Source: Rhodococcus spongiicola
GTDB taxonomy: Bacteria; Actinomycetota; Actinomycetes; Mycobacteriales; Mycobacteriaceae
Reading direction: 5' to 3'
Assembly: GCF_004011835.1 (NCBI RefSeq)
Contig: NZ_RKLN01000002.1
Coordinates: forward strand, 167,469-231,468
Length of the DNA: 64,000 bases
Positions 35,205-44,130 of the stretch are shown piece by piece; positions within the stretch are counted from its first letter, which is position 1; each line of letters opens with the position of its first letter. Made by a program: the position numbers and the translations under genes. Below the pieces are notes generated by a model, which ran no database searches, was not told where the DNA came from, and was given only the letters and a program-made list of their open reading frames with translations.

Positions 35205-36689
35205 TGGTCCCGGCTCGCCGGCGGTGATCGCGGGGCCCGGGTCGACCGGCGTCGGCGAGGTACCCGGGTTGGCGATGTTGCTCGGTGTCGAGGTGGTCCC
35301 GGAGTACGACCTGTAGTCCCCGGTCAAGACGACGCGGACTTCCCCCGAGCGGAGGGACGGGTCTGCATGGATCGGCAGCCCTCCGAGAGTCACTGAGACG
35401 GCCTGGGCTGCCTCGCTGTCGGCATTGTTTGCGAACACCGTGGTGCGCGCTACGGACCTGCCGGTGTTGTTGCCGACGGTTCCGAGATCGAAGCCTTCGC
35501 TCACGAGAGTCTGTCCGACGCTCGAGGCCAGGCCGCTGACGTTGCTGTCGTTGACGACGTCGACGGTGAAAGACGACATGTCGATGTCGGGCATGGTGGT
35601 CGGGGTCGTCTCGGTCTCGGACTCTTTCGGTTCTGCGCCCACGACCCCGGCGACGTACTTGCGGACGGCCTCGGGGTCGACTCGAACTATGGACTCGCCG
35701 GCGTTGGTCATACCGTTGATGTCGACCACCGGGATGGTCTCGAACGTCACGTTTCCGCCGGCGAGGTCCTGTAGCTGGGTGATGAAATCGATTATGTCCC
35801 AATCGGAATCGAGCACTACCGATCGTTGCACCGCGCTGGAGAGTTCGTTCAATCTTCCCGGGTTGGTGAGGGTATTCGCGCTCAGCACCTTCTGGACGAG
35901 GGAAGCCATGAATACCTGTTGGCGGACGATCCGATCGAGGTCTCCGCGGGGCAGTCCGTGCCGTTGGCGGACGAAGCTGAGGGCCTCGGAGCCGTTGAGT
36001 GTCTGCTCGCCGGCCGGGAAGTTCGCACCCGAGAGGGGCTCGTAGACGGGCGCGTTGAGGCACACGTCGACGCCGCCGACCGCGTCGGTGAGCAGCACGA
36101 ACCCGAGCAGGCCGATCTCCACGTAGTGGTCGACGGTTATACCGGTCAAGTTCGCCACCGACTTGATCAGAGCCTCACGACCGGCCTGCGTGGCTTCCTT
36201 GTCGGCCTCGGCCTCGGATTCGCCCTCCTCGATCAGTTCCTGGCGTTCGATCTCCCTTGTTGCACCGTAGGCCGCGTTGATTTTCGACATGCCCAGACCG
36301 GGGACGTCGACGTACGCGTCGCGTGGGATGGAGATGGCGGTCGCAGAGCTGCCGTCGTTGGGTACGCGGATGAGGATGATCGTGTCGGTGTTGGAGGCGA
36401 TCTCGTCGCCTGCGTGGAGCGAGGCGAGTTCCGACGGGCTCAGTGGGTTTCCGTGCGCGTCCGTCCGACTGTCTATGCCTACGAGGAGGATGTCGACGGC
36501 GCCGTCCCTGGCACCACCCAGTCCGAGGCCACCGATCGTCGCGAGGTTCGATCGCAGTGAGTCGACACCGCGCCAAGCGATTCCCGTGACCACCAGGATG
36601 AGTACCGCGGTGATCGCAACAGCGATCTGAGTACGCGAGGCCCTGGCCCGTGGCCGCGGTACCTTCCGTGCGGTCGACTCCTGTGGCAC
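35190..36689 (-). CDS. LytR-CpsA-Psr family wall-polymer ligase
   Basis: Protein of 499 aa with one N-terminal membrane helix (about 20-40), an LCP domain (about 60-290) and a LytR_C domain (about 365-465). DILLVGIDSRTDAHGN, TDTIILIRVPND and SIPRDAYVDVPG carry the Asp/Arg residues that bind the pyrophosphate lipid, and SFVRQRHGLPRGDLDRIVRQ the conserved Arg cluster. Mycobacterial Lcp1 (Rv3267) joins arabinogalactan to peptidoglycan. The GTG at 36689 is preceded by GGAG; the frame reaches 36719 inside a 22-bp repeat. The first gene of the operon with TIGR03089, divergent from rmlD. Confidence 0.92.
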   Translation of the reverse strand: MPQESTARKVPRPRARASRTQIAVAITAVLILVVTGIAWRGVDSLRSNLATIGGLGLGGARDGAVDILLVGIDSRTDAHGNPLSPSELASLHAGDEIASNTDTIILIRVPNDGSSATAISIPRDAYVDVPGLGMSKINAAYGATREIERQELIEEGESEAEADKEATQAGREALIKSVANLTGITVDHYVEIGLLGFVLLTDAVGGVDVCLNAPVYEPLSGANFPAGEQTLNGSEALSFVRQRHGLPRGDLDRIVRQQVFMASLVQKVLSANTLTNPGRLNELSSAVQRSVVLDSDWDIIDFITQLQDLAGGNVTFETIPVVDINGMTNAGESIVRVDPEAVRKYVAGVVGAEPKESETETTPTTMPDIDMSSFTVDVVNDSNVSGLASSVGQTLVSEGFDLGTVGNNTGRSVARTTVFANNADSEAAQAVSVTLGGLPIHADPSLRSGEVRVVLTGDYRSYSGTTSTPSNIANPGTSPTPVDPGPAITAGEPGPHCVN

Positions 36690-36707
36690 GTGTGTGTCTC
36701 CATGGCG

Positions 36708-36751
36708 GTCGGTTCTCACGTTGACTGACGTCGGTTCTCACGTTGACTGAC
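36708..36751. repeat. Perfect 22-bp tandem duplication between LCP and rmlD
   Basis: Units 36708-36729 and 36730-36751 are identical, with core GGTTCTCACGTTGACTGAC. In LCP-gene sense each contains GTGAGAACC, and the longest LCP frame starts in the proximal copy. It lies in the divergent promoter region. Confidence 0.9.
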
Positions 36752-36817
36752 GTCCAGGTTACTGGCGATCGCGTTCGGACGAGGGGTGGCGATCCTCGGC
36801 GTGCCAGACTCGTAGCT

Positions 36818-37699
36818 GTGCGAAGAATTCTGGTGACGGGTGCACGTGGCCAACTAGGCAGCCAACTGCTGCGGTGCGCCGAGGACAAAGGCCTGCAGGC
36901 TGCGGGCGTCGGGTCGGCCGAACTCGACATCACCGACCGCGATGCGGTCGATCGGTGGGTGGAACCCGATGCGGTCGTCATCAACTGTGCCGCTTACACG
37001 GCCGTCGACGGCGCGGAGTCGGACGAGGCGGCCGCTCGCGCCGTCAACGAAATAGGCGCGCGCAACCTCGCAGCCGCCTGCTCGCGTGCCGGCGCGGGCC
37101 TGATCCAGGTCTCGACTGACTACGTTTTCGCCGGCGACCGAGCAGGCGACGCCGCCGTGCCCTACGAGGCCGATGACCCGACCGGTCCTCGGTCGGTCTA
37201 CGGCCGAACCAAGTTGGCGGGGGAGCGAGCGGTCCACGCGGAGCTACCCAGTGCGCAGATCGTCCGGACGGCTTGGGTGTACACCGGCACGGCTGGGGGG
37301 TCTAGCGGCGCAGGAGCCGACTTCGTCGCGACCATGCTGCGACTGGAACGCGAGCGCGACACGGTCCGGGTCGTCGACGATCAGATGGGCGCGCCCACCT
37401 ACTCGGTGGATCTGGCCGCCGGCCTGCTCGAGCTCGCCTGCACCGGCGGCCGGGGTGTGACCACCCTTCATGCGACCAACGCCGGCTCCGCGACACGGTT
37501 CGACCTGGCCCGCGCAGTGTTCGCCGAAGTCGGTGCCGATCCTGAGCGCGTTCAACCGTGTTCGAGCGCCGAGTTCGCCAAGCCGGCGCCACGACCTGCG
37601 TACTCGGTGCTCTCTCCCCGCTCCTGGGAGGCGGCCGGACTGACCCCGCTGCGTCCGTGGTGGGAAGCGCTGGCTGACGCGCTGGCACGGCTCGGGTGA
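36818..37699 (+). CDS. rmlD: dTDP-4-dehydrorhamnose reductase
   Basis: Extended SDR, 293 aa, making dTDP-L-rhamnose for the arabinogalactan linker. RRILVTGARGQLGSQLL is the NADPH loop, VDGAESDEAAARAVNEIGA precedes the catalytic Thr/Tyr region TDYVFAG, and YGRTKLAGERAV is YxxxK. The GTG at 36818 starts directly at the Rossmann strand; the frame extends 25 codons upstream with no homology. wbbL follows 34 bp later, as in Rv3266c-Rv3265c. Confidence 0.93.
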   Translation: MRRILVTGARGQLGSQLLRCAEDKGLQAAGVGSAELDITDRDAVDRWVEPDAVVINCAAYTAVDGAESDEAAARAVNEIGARNLAAACSRAGAGLIQVSTDYVFAGDRAGDAAVPYEADDPTGPRSVYGRTKLAGERAVHAELPSAQIVRTAWVYTGTAGGSSGAGADFVATMLRLERERDTVRVVDDQMGAPTYSVDLAAGLLELACTGGRGVTTLHATNAGSATRFDLARAVFAEVGADPERVQPCSSAEFAKPAPRPAYSVLSPRSWEAAGLTPLRPWWEALADALARLG

Positions 37700-37733
37700 A
37701 AACGGTACGGGCGTTCGGGCTAGGCTGGCCCGC

Positions 37734-38636
37734 GTGAGTTCGAAGCTGGCCGTGGTGACGGTGACCTACTCGCCAGGCGAGCATCTGGAGCATTTCCTGA
37801 GCACTCTGGCCGACGCCACCGTCGAGTATCCGCAGGTCATCCTTGCCGACAACGGGTCCACCGATGGCGCGCCCGAGGCGGCCGCCGCAGCTCATGATCA
37901 TGTCCGGCTGCTGCGAACCGGCGGCAACATCGGATACGGCGGGGCGATCAACCGCGCCGTCGCCGAGATCGATCCCGACATCGAGTTCGTCATCGTCGTC
38001 AACCCCGACGTCCGCTGGTCGCCGGGCTCGATCGACGAGCTGCTGGCCGCGGCGGAGCGGTGGCCGCGAGCCGGTGCTCTCGGACCGATGGTTCGCGAAC
38101 CGGACGGCAGTGTGTATCCCTCGGCACGCCAGGTGCCAGGCCTGGTCTCCGGAGCCGGGCACGCGGTCCTAGGCTCGGTGTGGCCGTCGAACCCGTGGAC
38201 CCTGCGGTACCGCCAGGAGAACGACGCGATCAGCGAGCGTGCCGCGGGTTGGCTGTCGGGCTCGTGCTTGTTGCTGCGGCGGGTTGCGTTCGATTCGGTC
38301 GACGGCTTCGATTCGCGCTACTTCATGTACATGGAGGACGTCGACCTCGGTGACCGTCTCGGGAAGGCGGGCTGGCTCAATGTGTTCGTGCCGTCTGCTG
38401 AGGTGACCCACGCCAAGGGACATGCCGCGGGCCGCCATCCCGAGTTGATGCTGCCCGCCCATCATCAGAGCGCCTACCGTTTCCAGGCCGACCGCCACCC
38501 GCTGTGGTGGCAGGCGCCCCTACGGTGGGCGTTGCGGGGGGGACTAGCCCTGCGTTCAAAGCTCGCGGTCGCGGCAGCCGTTCGGCGGCGCGGCGTGGAC
38601 GAGCGTCGGGAAATAGAGATTGAGGGGAAAGCATGA
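37734..38636 (+). CDS. wbbL: Rhamnosyltransferase for the arabinogalactan linker
   Basis: Family 2 glycosyltransferase, 300 aa, transferring L-rhamnose from dTDP-rhamnose to GlcNAc-PP-decaprenol. VVTVTYSPGEHLEHFLSTL and ILADNGSTDGAPE bind the nucleotide sugar, VIVVNPDVRW carries the DxD-like site, and RYFMYMEDVDLGDRLGKAG the acceptor end. The GTG at 37734 is used. The stop overlaps the next gene (ATGA at 38633-38636). Neighbours match Rv3265c. Confidence 0.93.
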   Translation: MSSKLAVVTVTYSPGEHLEHFLSTLADATVEYPQVILADNGSTDGAPEAAAAAHDHVRLLRTGGNIGYGGAINRAVAEIDPDIEFVIVVNPDVRWSPGSIDELLAAAERWPRAGALGPMVREPDGSVYPSARQVPGLVSGAGHAVLGSVWPSNPWTLRYRQENDAISERAAGWLSGSCLLLRRVAFDSVDGFDSRYFMYMEDVDLGDRLGKAGWLNVFVPSAEVTHAKGHAAGRHPELMLPAHHQSAYRFQADRHPLWWQAPLRWALRGGLALRSKLAVAAAVRRRGVDERREIEIEGKA

Positions 38637-39712
38637 CAACTGCACCGGCGACCGACGCCGTAGTTCTGGTGGGTGGCCGGGGCACCAGGCTGCGTCCACT
38701 CACGCTGTCCGCGCCCAAGCCGATGCTCCCGACCGCGGGGGTGCCGTTCCTGACGCACCTGCTCGCGCGCATCAAGCAGGCCGGCATCACCCACGTCGTG
38801 CTCGGTACCTCGTTCAAGGCCGAGGTCTTCGAGGAGTACTTCGGTGACGGCAGCGGAATGGGCCTCGAGATCGAGTACGTCACCGAGGTCGAACCGATGG
38901 GCACCGGCGGCGGTATCCGCAACGTGCTTCCGAACCTGCGGGCCGACAACATCATGGTCTTCAACGGGGATGTCCTCGGTGGCACCGATCTCGCGACGGT
39001 GCTCGACACCCACCACCGGAACAACGCCGACGTCACACTGCACCTCGTTCGCGTCGGCGATCCGCGGGCCTTCGGTTGCGTGCCCACCGACGAGGACGGC
39101 CGCGTGACGGCATTCCTGGAGAAGACTCAGGATCCGCCGACCGACCAGATCAACGCAGGTTGCTACGTCTTCCGCCGCGAGGTCATCGAGAAGATCCCTT
39201 CGGATCGTCCGGTCTCGGTCGAGCGCGAGGTCTTCCCCGCGTTGCTCGCAGACGGTGCGCGCGTGTTCGGTCACGTCGACAGCTCGTACTGGCGGGACAT
39301 GGGTACGCCCGACGACTTCGTGCGTGGTTCGGCTGACCTCGTTCGTGGCATTGCGCCGTCGCCCGCGTTGGAGGGCCCGCGCGGCGAGTCTCTGGTCCAT
39401 CCGGGTGCCGGTGTGGCGCCGGGAGCGCTGCTGATCGGCGGCACGGTCGTCGGTCGCGGCGCGGTTGTCGGTGCCGGTGCCCGACTCGACGGGGCCGTGC
39501 TGTTCGACGGCGCGCAGGTGGAGGCCGGTGCGGTGGTCGAGCGGTCGATCATCGGGTTCGGTTCCCGGATCGGTCCGCGGGCGCTGGTGCGGGACGCGGT
39601 GGTCGGTGACGGCGCTGACATCGGCGCGCGGTGCGAGCTGATCAGCGGTGCCCGCGTGTGGCCCGGCGTCTCGATCCCCGACGGCGGGGTGCGGTTCAGC
39701 ACCGACGTGTGA
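38633..39712 (+). CDS. manB: Mannose-1-phosphate guanylyltransferase (GDP-mannose pyrophosphorylase)
   Basis: Nucleotidyltransferase of 359 aa with a left-handed beta-helix C-terminus. VVLVGGRGTRLRPLTLSAPKPMLP is the catalytic N-terminus (GGRGTRLRPLT), followed by FNGDVLGGTDL and GCYVFRREV. From about residue 255, hexapeptide repeats (VHPGAGVAPGALLIGG, VVGRGAVVGAGARL) form the helix. In M. tuberculosis Rv3264c carries the symbol manB and makes GDP-mannose for lipomannan and PIMs. It is coupled to wbbL and to the SGNH gene. Confidence 0.9.
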   Translation: MTTAPATDAVVLVGGRGTRLRPLTLSAPKPMLPTAGVPFLTHLLARIKQAGITHVVLGTSFKAEVFEEYFGDGSGMGLEIEYVTEVEPMGTGGGIRNVLPNLRADNIMVFNGDVLGGTDLATVLDTHHRNNADVTLHLVRVGDPRAFGCVPTDEDGRVTAFLEKTQDPPTDQINAGCYVFRREVIEKIPSDRPVSVEREVFPALLADGARVFGHVDSSYWRDMGTPDDFVRGSADLVRGIAPSPALEGPRGESLVHPGAGVAPGALLIGGTVVGRGAVVGAGARLDGAVLFDGAQVEAGAVVERSIIGFGSRIGPRALVRDAVVGDGADIGARCELISGARVWPGVSIPDGGVRFSTDV

Positions 39713-39756
39713 CCGCACCTGATTCCTTTAGTGTCGCTAATGAGAAACTGGGGGGC

Positions 39757-40533
39757 ATGATGCCGCAGGAACCCGTCTTCCACAGATACGTCGCTCTCGG
39801 TGACTCGTTCACCGAGGGTGTCGGCGACCCCGACGCGACCCGGCCCAACGGGCTGCGCGGGTGGGCGGACCGAGTCGCCGAGGAGCTCGCCCAGCGCAGT
39901 GCCGACTTCGGCTATGCCAACCTCGCGATCCGCGGTCGGTTGATGGTCCCGATCATCGAGGAGCAGGTCGACGCGGCGGTCGCGCTGGAGCCGGATCTGG
40001 TGACGATCTATGCGGGCGGCAATGATTTCATGCGACCCACGATCGACATCGACGCGCTCGTGGAGCGGTACGACGAAGCCATCGGAAAATTGGCGGCCAC
40101 CGGTGCGACCGTGCTGATGTGGACCGCCTACGACACCGGGTGGGCTGCGGTCTTCGGCAAGCTGCGGGGCCGCGCAGCGATCTACAACGAACTCGTCCGG
40201 GAAGTCGCCGAACGGCACGGCGCGAAGATCGTCGACTTCTGGCGTTTCGACGAATACCGCGACCTGCGGATGTGGGACTGGGACCGCCTGCACATGTCCA
40301 CCGTCGGCCACCAGAACATGGCCATCCGAGTCCTCGAGACACTCGGCATCGAACACCACATCGCGGTGGATCCGCTCGGTCCGGACCTGCCGACGGATCG
40401 GGCGTCCCAGCTCCGCGCCGATCTGCTGTGGACCAAGGAGTTCGTCCTGCCCTGGATCGGACGGCGTATCCGTGGCACGTCGTCGGGCGACGACGTCGTG
40501 GCCAAGCGGCCCACGCTCGCACCCATCCGGTAG
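39757..40533 (+). CDS. SGNH/GDSL-type hydrolase
   Basis: Protein of 258 aa. VALGDSFTEGVGD carries the nucleophilic Ser, YANLAIRGRLM and IYAGGNDFMRP are blocks II and III, and DRLHMSTVGHQNMA carries the catalytic Asp and His. Members are esterases or lipases. The ATG at 39757 follows a GGGG stretch; an alternative GTG at 39709 overlaps the manB stop (GTGA) and would couple the two. It ends back to back with pcaK (stops at 40531-40533 and 40534-40536, no gap). No signal peptide. Confidence 0.85.
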   Translation: MMPQEPVFHRYVALGDSFTEGVGDPDATRPNGLRGWADRVAEELAQRSADFGYANLAIRGRLMVPIIEEQVDAAVALEPDLVTIYAGGNDFMRPTIDIDALVERYDEAIGKLAATGATVLMWTAYDTGWAAVFGKLRGRAAIYNELVREVAERHGAKIVDFWRFDEYRDLRMWDWDRLHMSTVGHQNMAIRVLETLGIEHHIAVDPLGPDLPTDRASQLRADLLWTKEFVLPWIGRRIRGTSSGDDVVAKRPTLAPIR

Positions 40534-41817
40534 CTACCCGTCAAGCTGTTTGACCGCACGGCTGGTCGACATCGCAACCAGGCCGATGAGCCCAACCAGG
40601 GCGAATGCGTAGAACCCCCACGGGACGGCCACGCCGGCGTCGAGAAGTAGTCCGCCGAGCAGCGGTCCGCAGATCGCACCGATCCGGCCGATGCCGGCCG
40701 ACCAGCCCAACGCGGTGGCACGGATGCTCGCTGGGTGGCTGGCGCTGGTGAAGGCGTACACGAGCACCTGGGCGCTGAAGACGAAGCAACCCGCGAGGAA
40801 CACCAGGACGTAGATGCCGAACGACACCTTGATGCTGAGCAGCGCGAGAAAAAGGGCCGCACCGGCGAACCAGGCGATGCACGCGGTCCGCGGCCCGATC
40901 CGGTCCGCGACACCCCCGGCAATCAGCAGTCCCACGATGGCGCCGGTGTTGAGGACGAGTAGCAGGGTCAGGGCTGCGCCCAGGTCGTAGCCGGCCTCGC
41001 GCATGATCGTCGGCAGCCAGGTGTTGAGGCCGTAGACCAGCAGCAGACCCATGAACGACGTGACCCAGATGGAGATGCTGTTGCGCAGGAACCTGGGAGT
41101 GAAGAGCATGCGCGCCGGCTGCGATGGTGCTGGGACGGTGGCGACTGGCCGGGTCTCGAGGGTCAGGCCGCACTCGCCGGCGATGGCCTCGGCCTCCGCG
41201 TGACGGCCCCGGGAGAGCAGGTACGCCGGTGATTCCGGCAGGTAACGGATCATGAGGGGGACGAGCACGATGGCCGGAAGTGCACCGGCGACGAACATCG
41301 ACTGCCACCCGAACGGATCGATGAGTACGAGGGCCAGTGCGGCGGTCGCGACGGCGCCGACGTGGTAGCCGGTCATCAGCAGCGTTGAGGCGGAACCTCC
41401 GCCCTGCTTCTTGGAGAACTCGTTGACCATCGCCAGCGCGGTGGGCAGGGCGCCACCGAGTCCGATGCCCGCCAGGAAGCGGAAGAGCCCGAAGAGGAAC
41501 GGGTTGGGAGCCAGAGCGCAGAGCAAAGTAAGGAATGAGAACGCGGCGACGGCGAAGATCAGCACTCGGCGGCGGCCGATGATGTCGGTAAGCGTTCCGA
41601 TGGTCAGCGCACCGATCGTCATGCCGACGAGGCTGAGCGTCGTGATGGTCGTGAGTGTTCCGATGCCGACGTTCCAGTTCCCGTCCAGGATGGAGGGGAT
41701 CACCGTCCCGAGCACGACCAAGTCGAAACCGTCGAGGAGGATTGCAGCCCAACACAGGGGAGCCACCCAGAGAGCCGATGTAGTTCGGCGCATCACAGGG
41801 CGTTCGGTGGTGCTCAT
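40534..41817 (-). CDS. pcaK: Aromatic acid:H+ symporter (PcaK-like MFS)
   Basis: MFS transporter of 427 aa with 12 membrane helices. DGFDLVVLGTVIPSIL is the helix 1 motif of the aromatic acid symporter (AAHS) family, and GTLTDIIGRRRVLIF the loop 2-3 signature. LPTALAMVNEFSKKQGGG and YLPESPAYLLSRGR fit the family. It probably imports 4-hydroxybenzoate or protocatechuate for the adjacent pobA/pca genes. It diverges from the pobR-like gene; an operator-like palindrome and a 29-bp duplication lie between. The substrate is inferred from context. Confidence 0.85.
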   Translation of the reverse strand: MSTTERPVMRRTTSALWVAPLCWAAILLDGFDLVVLGTVIPSILDGNWNVGIGTLTTITTLSLVGMTIGALTIGTLTDIIGRRRVLIFAVAAFSFLTLLCALAPNPFLFGLFRFLAGIGLGGALPTALAMVNEFSKKQGGGSASTLLMTGYHVGAVATAALALVLIDPFGWQSMFVAGALPAIVLVPLMIRYLPESPAYLLSRGRHAEAEAIAGECGLTLETRPVATVPAPSQPARMLFTPRFLRNSISIWVTSFMGLLLVYGLNTWLPTIMREAGYDLGAALTLLLVLNTGAIVGLLIAGGVADRIGPRTACIAWFAGAALFLALLSIKVSFGIYVLVFLAGCFVFSAQVLVYAFTSASHPASIRATALGWSAGIGRIGAICGPLLGGLLLDAGVAVPWGFYAFALVGLIGLVAMSTSRAVKQLDG

Positions 41818-41836
41818 TCGATCTCCGAGAGAGTGC

Positions 41837-41851
41837 GTTCGTAATGCGAAC
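41837..41851. promoter_or_regulatory. Candidate IclR-type operator upstream of pcaK
   Basis: GTTCG-TAATG-CGAAC, perfect 5-bp arms, 19 bp before the pcaK start. It resembles, from memory, the 15-bp PcaR/PcaU-type operator (GTTCG centre CGCAC). A second, weaker GTTC/GAAC pair lies at 41856-41870. The IclR-family pobR gene starts 160 bp away. Confidence 0.5.
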
Positions 41852-41880
41852 CAGTGTTCAATTCTAGAACTTTGCTATTG

Positions 41881-41938
41881 TGTGGCGAGTCACAGACGAA
41901 TGTCAAGGCTGTGGTGAGTCACAGGCGAATGCCGAGGC
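41881..41938. repeat. 29-bp tandem duplication in the pcaK-pobR intergenic region
   Basis: Units at 41881-41909 and 41910-41938, matching at 25 of 29 bases, sharing GAGTCACAG and CGAATG. It lies in the space between the divergent pcaK and pobR-like starts and does not touch a stop codon. Confidence 0.8.
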
Positions 41939-42011
41939 GCGGACTGTTCGGTCCGCCGGATGGCTATCGGGCTGGACACCGGTCCGACGGGACGCTCGTG
42001 GAGTGGCCGAC

Positions 42012-42770
42012 GTGAACGAAACGGACCGGAGCATGCTCGGCCGGGTATTCCGGTTGCTGGAGTGCTTCTCCGTCACCCGCGTCCGGATGACACAGTCGGA
42101 GCTGAGTCGTCGCACGGATCTCCCGCTGCCGACGGTCCACCGGTTGTGCACGCAGTTGGTGGCCAATGGGGCACTCGAACGCGCAGCCGATGGGCGGTAC
42201 CAGATCGGAGTCCGGCTCTGGGAGCTCGGCGCCCTCGCTCCGCGCGCACACGGGCTCCGGCAGATCGCCATGCCCTATCTGGAGGACCTCTACGAGGCGA
42301 CCCACGAGAACGTGCAGTTGATCGTGCGGGACGGACTCGAGGCGCTCTACATCGAAAGGCTCTCCGGCCGCGCCGCGGTGACCGTGGTCGGACGGGCCGG
42401 TGGTCGGCTCCCACTGCACGCGTCCAGTGGCGGTCTCGTGTTGCTCGCGCACGGTGGTGGCGAACTTCTCGACGCGGTCCTCGAGGCCGGCCTCGAACGG
42501 TTCACCCCGAACACCATCACCTCCGAACACCGACTGCGTCAGGTATTGGACGAGATACGGCGTCGCGGTTTCGTGGTGTGCCGCGAGCATCTCAACCTGG
42601 GCACCCTCGCTGTCGCCGCCCCGGTGCTGCGTCCGTCGGGCGAGGCGGTCGCGGCGATCTCAGTCGTCGTCGGTGCCGACGTCGATCCCGCGCCGCTGAT
42701 TCCGGCACTGCGGGCCGCGGGGCGCGGTATCTCGCGAGGCCTGACAACGGAGGAATCTTCCACTGAGTGA
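42012..42770 (+). CDS. pobR: IclR-family regulator (probable PobR)
   Basis: Protein of 252 aa. The N-terminal winged helix (about 5-65) has RVFRLLECFSVTRVRMT, SELSRRTDLPLPTVHRLC; the effector domain (about 80-245) has GRLPLHASSGGLVLLAH and FVVCREHLNLGTLAVAAPV. IclR proteins control aromatic pathways by binding a substrate. It precedes pobA by 70 bp in the same direction, so the probable effector is 4-hydroxybenzoate. The GTG at 42012 has GGAG eight bases upstream; GTG at 42003 and longer frames are possible. Confidence 0.8.
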   Translation: MNETDRSMLGRVFRLLECFSVTRVRMTQSELSRRTDLPLPTVHRLCTQLVANGALERAADGRYQIGVRLWELGALAPRAHGLRQIAMPYLEDLYEATHENVQLIVRDGLEALYIERLSGRAAVTVVGRAGGRLPLHASSGGLVLLAHGGGELLDAVLEAGLERFTPNTITSEHRLRQVLDEIRRRGFVVCREHLNLGTLAVAAPVLRPSGEAVAAISVVVGADVDPAPLIPALRAAGRGISRGLTTEESSTE

Positions 42771-42840
42771 AAGTGACGGTTCTGCAGTCGGCACCCGGGC
42801 GGGACAGTGTTGTAGATCACGTTCTACCGAGGAGCTACCT

Positions 42841-44043
42841 GTGACCAACTCTCGAAGGACCAACTCGCGAACCCGGGTCGGCATCGTCGGGGCCGGCCCC
42901 GCGGGACTGATGCTGTCCCACCTGCTGCACTTGCGGGGCATCGAATCCGTTGTCCTCGAGGCCCGCACGCGGGCGGAGGTGGAGGGCACCATCCGCGCAG
43001 GTGTCCTCGAACAGAACACGGTCGACCTGATGGTCGAGACCGGGCTCGGTGACCGTGTGAAAGCCGAGGGGCTCGAGCATCATGGCATCGAGCTGCGGTT
43101 CGGAGGCCGTGGACACCGCATCGCGTTCGACGAGCTCACAGACGGTCGCGCCGTCACGGTCTACCCGCAGCACGAGGTCCTCGTGGACCTGATCGCAAAA
43201 CGGCTCTCGGACGGCGGTGACATCCGCTTCGGCGTCTCCGAGGTCAAGGTCCACGATCACGCGACCGACAAGCCGTACATCACCTACACCGATGCGGACG
43301 GCAACCGGCACGCACTCGCGTGTGCGATGGTCGCGGGCTGCGACGGTTCCCGGACCGAGACGCGCAACCTGATCCCCGAGGCCACGATTCGCCAGGACTA
43401 TTTCCGCCAGTACCCGTTCGCATGGTTGGGCATACTCGCGGAAGCACCACCGTCGTCGGAGGAGCTGATCTACGCGAACCACCCGCGTGGCTTCGCGCTC
43501 ATCAGTACTCGTACGCCGGAGGTGCAGCGGCAGTACCTCCAGGTCGACCCGGAGGATTCGATCGACAATTGGTCCGACGACCGGATTTGGTCCGAACTGC
43601 ACGCTCGCGTCGACGGTGAAGGAGCGCAGATCAAGGACGGCAGGATCTTCGAGAAGTCGATCCTGCAGTTCCGCAGCTTCGTGTGCGAGCCGATGCAGCA
43701 CGGCAACCTCTTTCTCGCCGGCGACGCCGCGCATACCGTTCCGCCCACCGGCGCGAAGGGCCTCAATTTGGCCGTCGCCGACGTCTACGCGCTCTCGAAC
43801 GGCATTGCGGAGTTCTTCGAAACCGGCGACCGTGGTCGGCTCGACGCGTACACCGAGACGGTGCTACCGCGGATCTGGCGTACCCAGCACTTCTCGTGGT
43901 GGATGTCGTCGATGCTGCACCGTCTGCCCGACGCTTCCGCCTTCGACCACCGGCGCCAGGTCGCTGAGCTCGACATGGTCACCCGCTCGGTCGCGGGGCG
44001 CACGCTGATCGCCGAGAACTACGTGGGCACTCCGCTGGACTGA
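42841..44043 (+). CDS. pobA: 4-hydroxybenzoate 3-monooxygenase
   Basis: Flavin monooxygenase of 400 aa, converting 4-hydroxybenzoate to protocatechuate with FAD and NAD(P)H. VGIVGAGPAGLMLSHLL is the FAD dinucleotide motif; LEARTRAEVEGTIRAGVLEQ, AGCDGSRTETR and LAGDAAHTVPPTGAKGLNLA are conserved flavin-site motifs. The GTG at 42841 follows GAGGAG. It is probably regulated by the upstream IclR protein. It feeds the pca genes that follow; a 19-bp duplication lies between it and pcaF. Confidence 0.95.
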   Translation: MTNSRRTNSRTRVGIVGAGPAGLMLSHLLHLRGIESVVLEARTRAEVEGTIRAGVLEQNTVDLMVETGLGDRVKAEGLEHHGIELRFGGRGHRIAFDELTDGRAVTVYPQHEVLVDLIAKRLSDGGDIRFGVSEVKVHDHATDKPYITYTDADGNRHALACAMVAGCDGSRTETRNLIPEATIRQDYFRQYPFAWLGILAEAPPSSEELIYANHPRGFALISTRTPEVQRQYLQVDPEDSIDNWSDDRIWSELHARVDGEGAQIKDGRIFEKSILQFRSFVCEPMQHGNLFLAGDAAHTVPPTGAKGLNLAVADVYALSNGIAEFFETGDRGRLDAYTETVLPRIWRTQHFSWWMSSMLHRLPDASAFDHRRQVAELDMVTRSVAGRTLIAENYVGTPLD

Positions 44044-44059
44044 GCCGGCCGACGCCGAC

Positions 44060-44097
44060 GCATTGCGATCACGCTGGGGCATTGCGGTCACGCCGGG
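44060..44097. repeat. 19-bp duplication between pobA and pcaF
   Basis: Units GCATTGCGATCACGCTGGG (44060-44078) and GCATTGCGGTCACGCCGGG (44079-44097), 17 of 19 identical. The convergent stops (44043 and 44131) flank but do not enter it. Confidence 0.8.
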
Positions 44098-44130
44098 CTC
44101 ACACCCTCGCACGCACCGAGCGGATCCGGG

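Noticed and set aside
44060-44097. Stop-spanning array at pobA or pcaF
   Set aside because: The two-copy repeat lies between the stops but includes neither, so it was not counted with the stop-spanning group.
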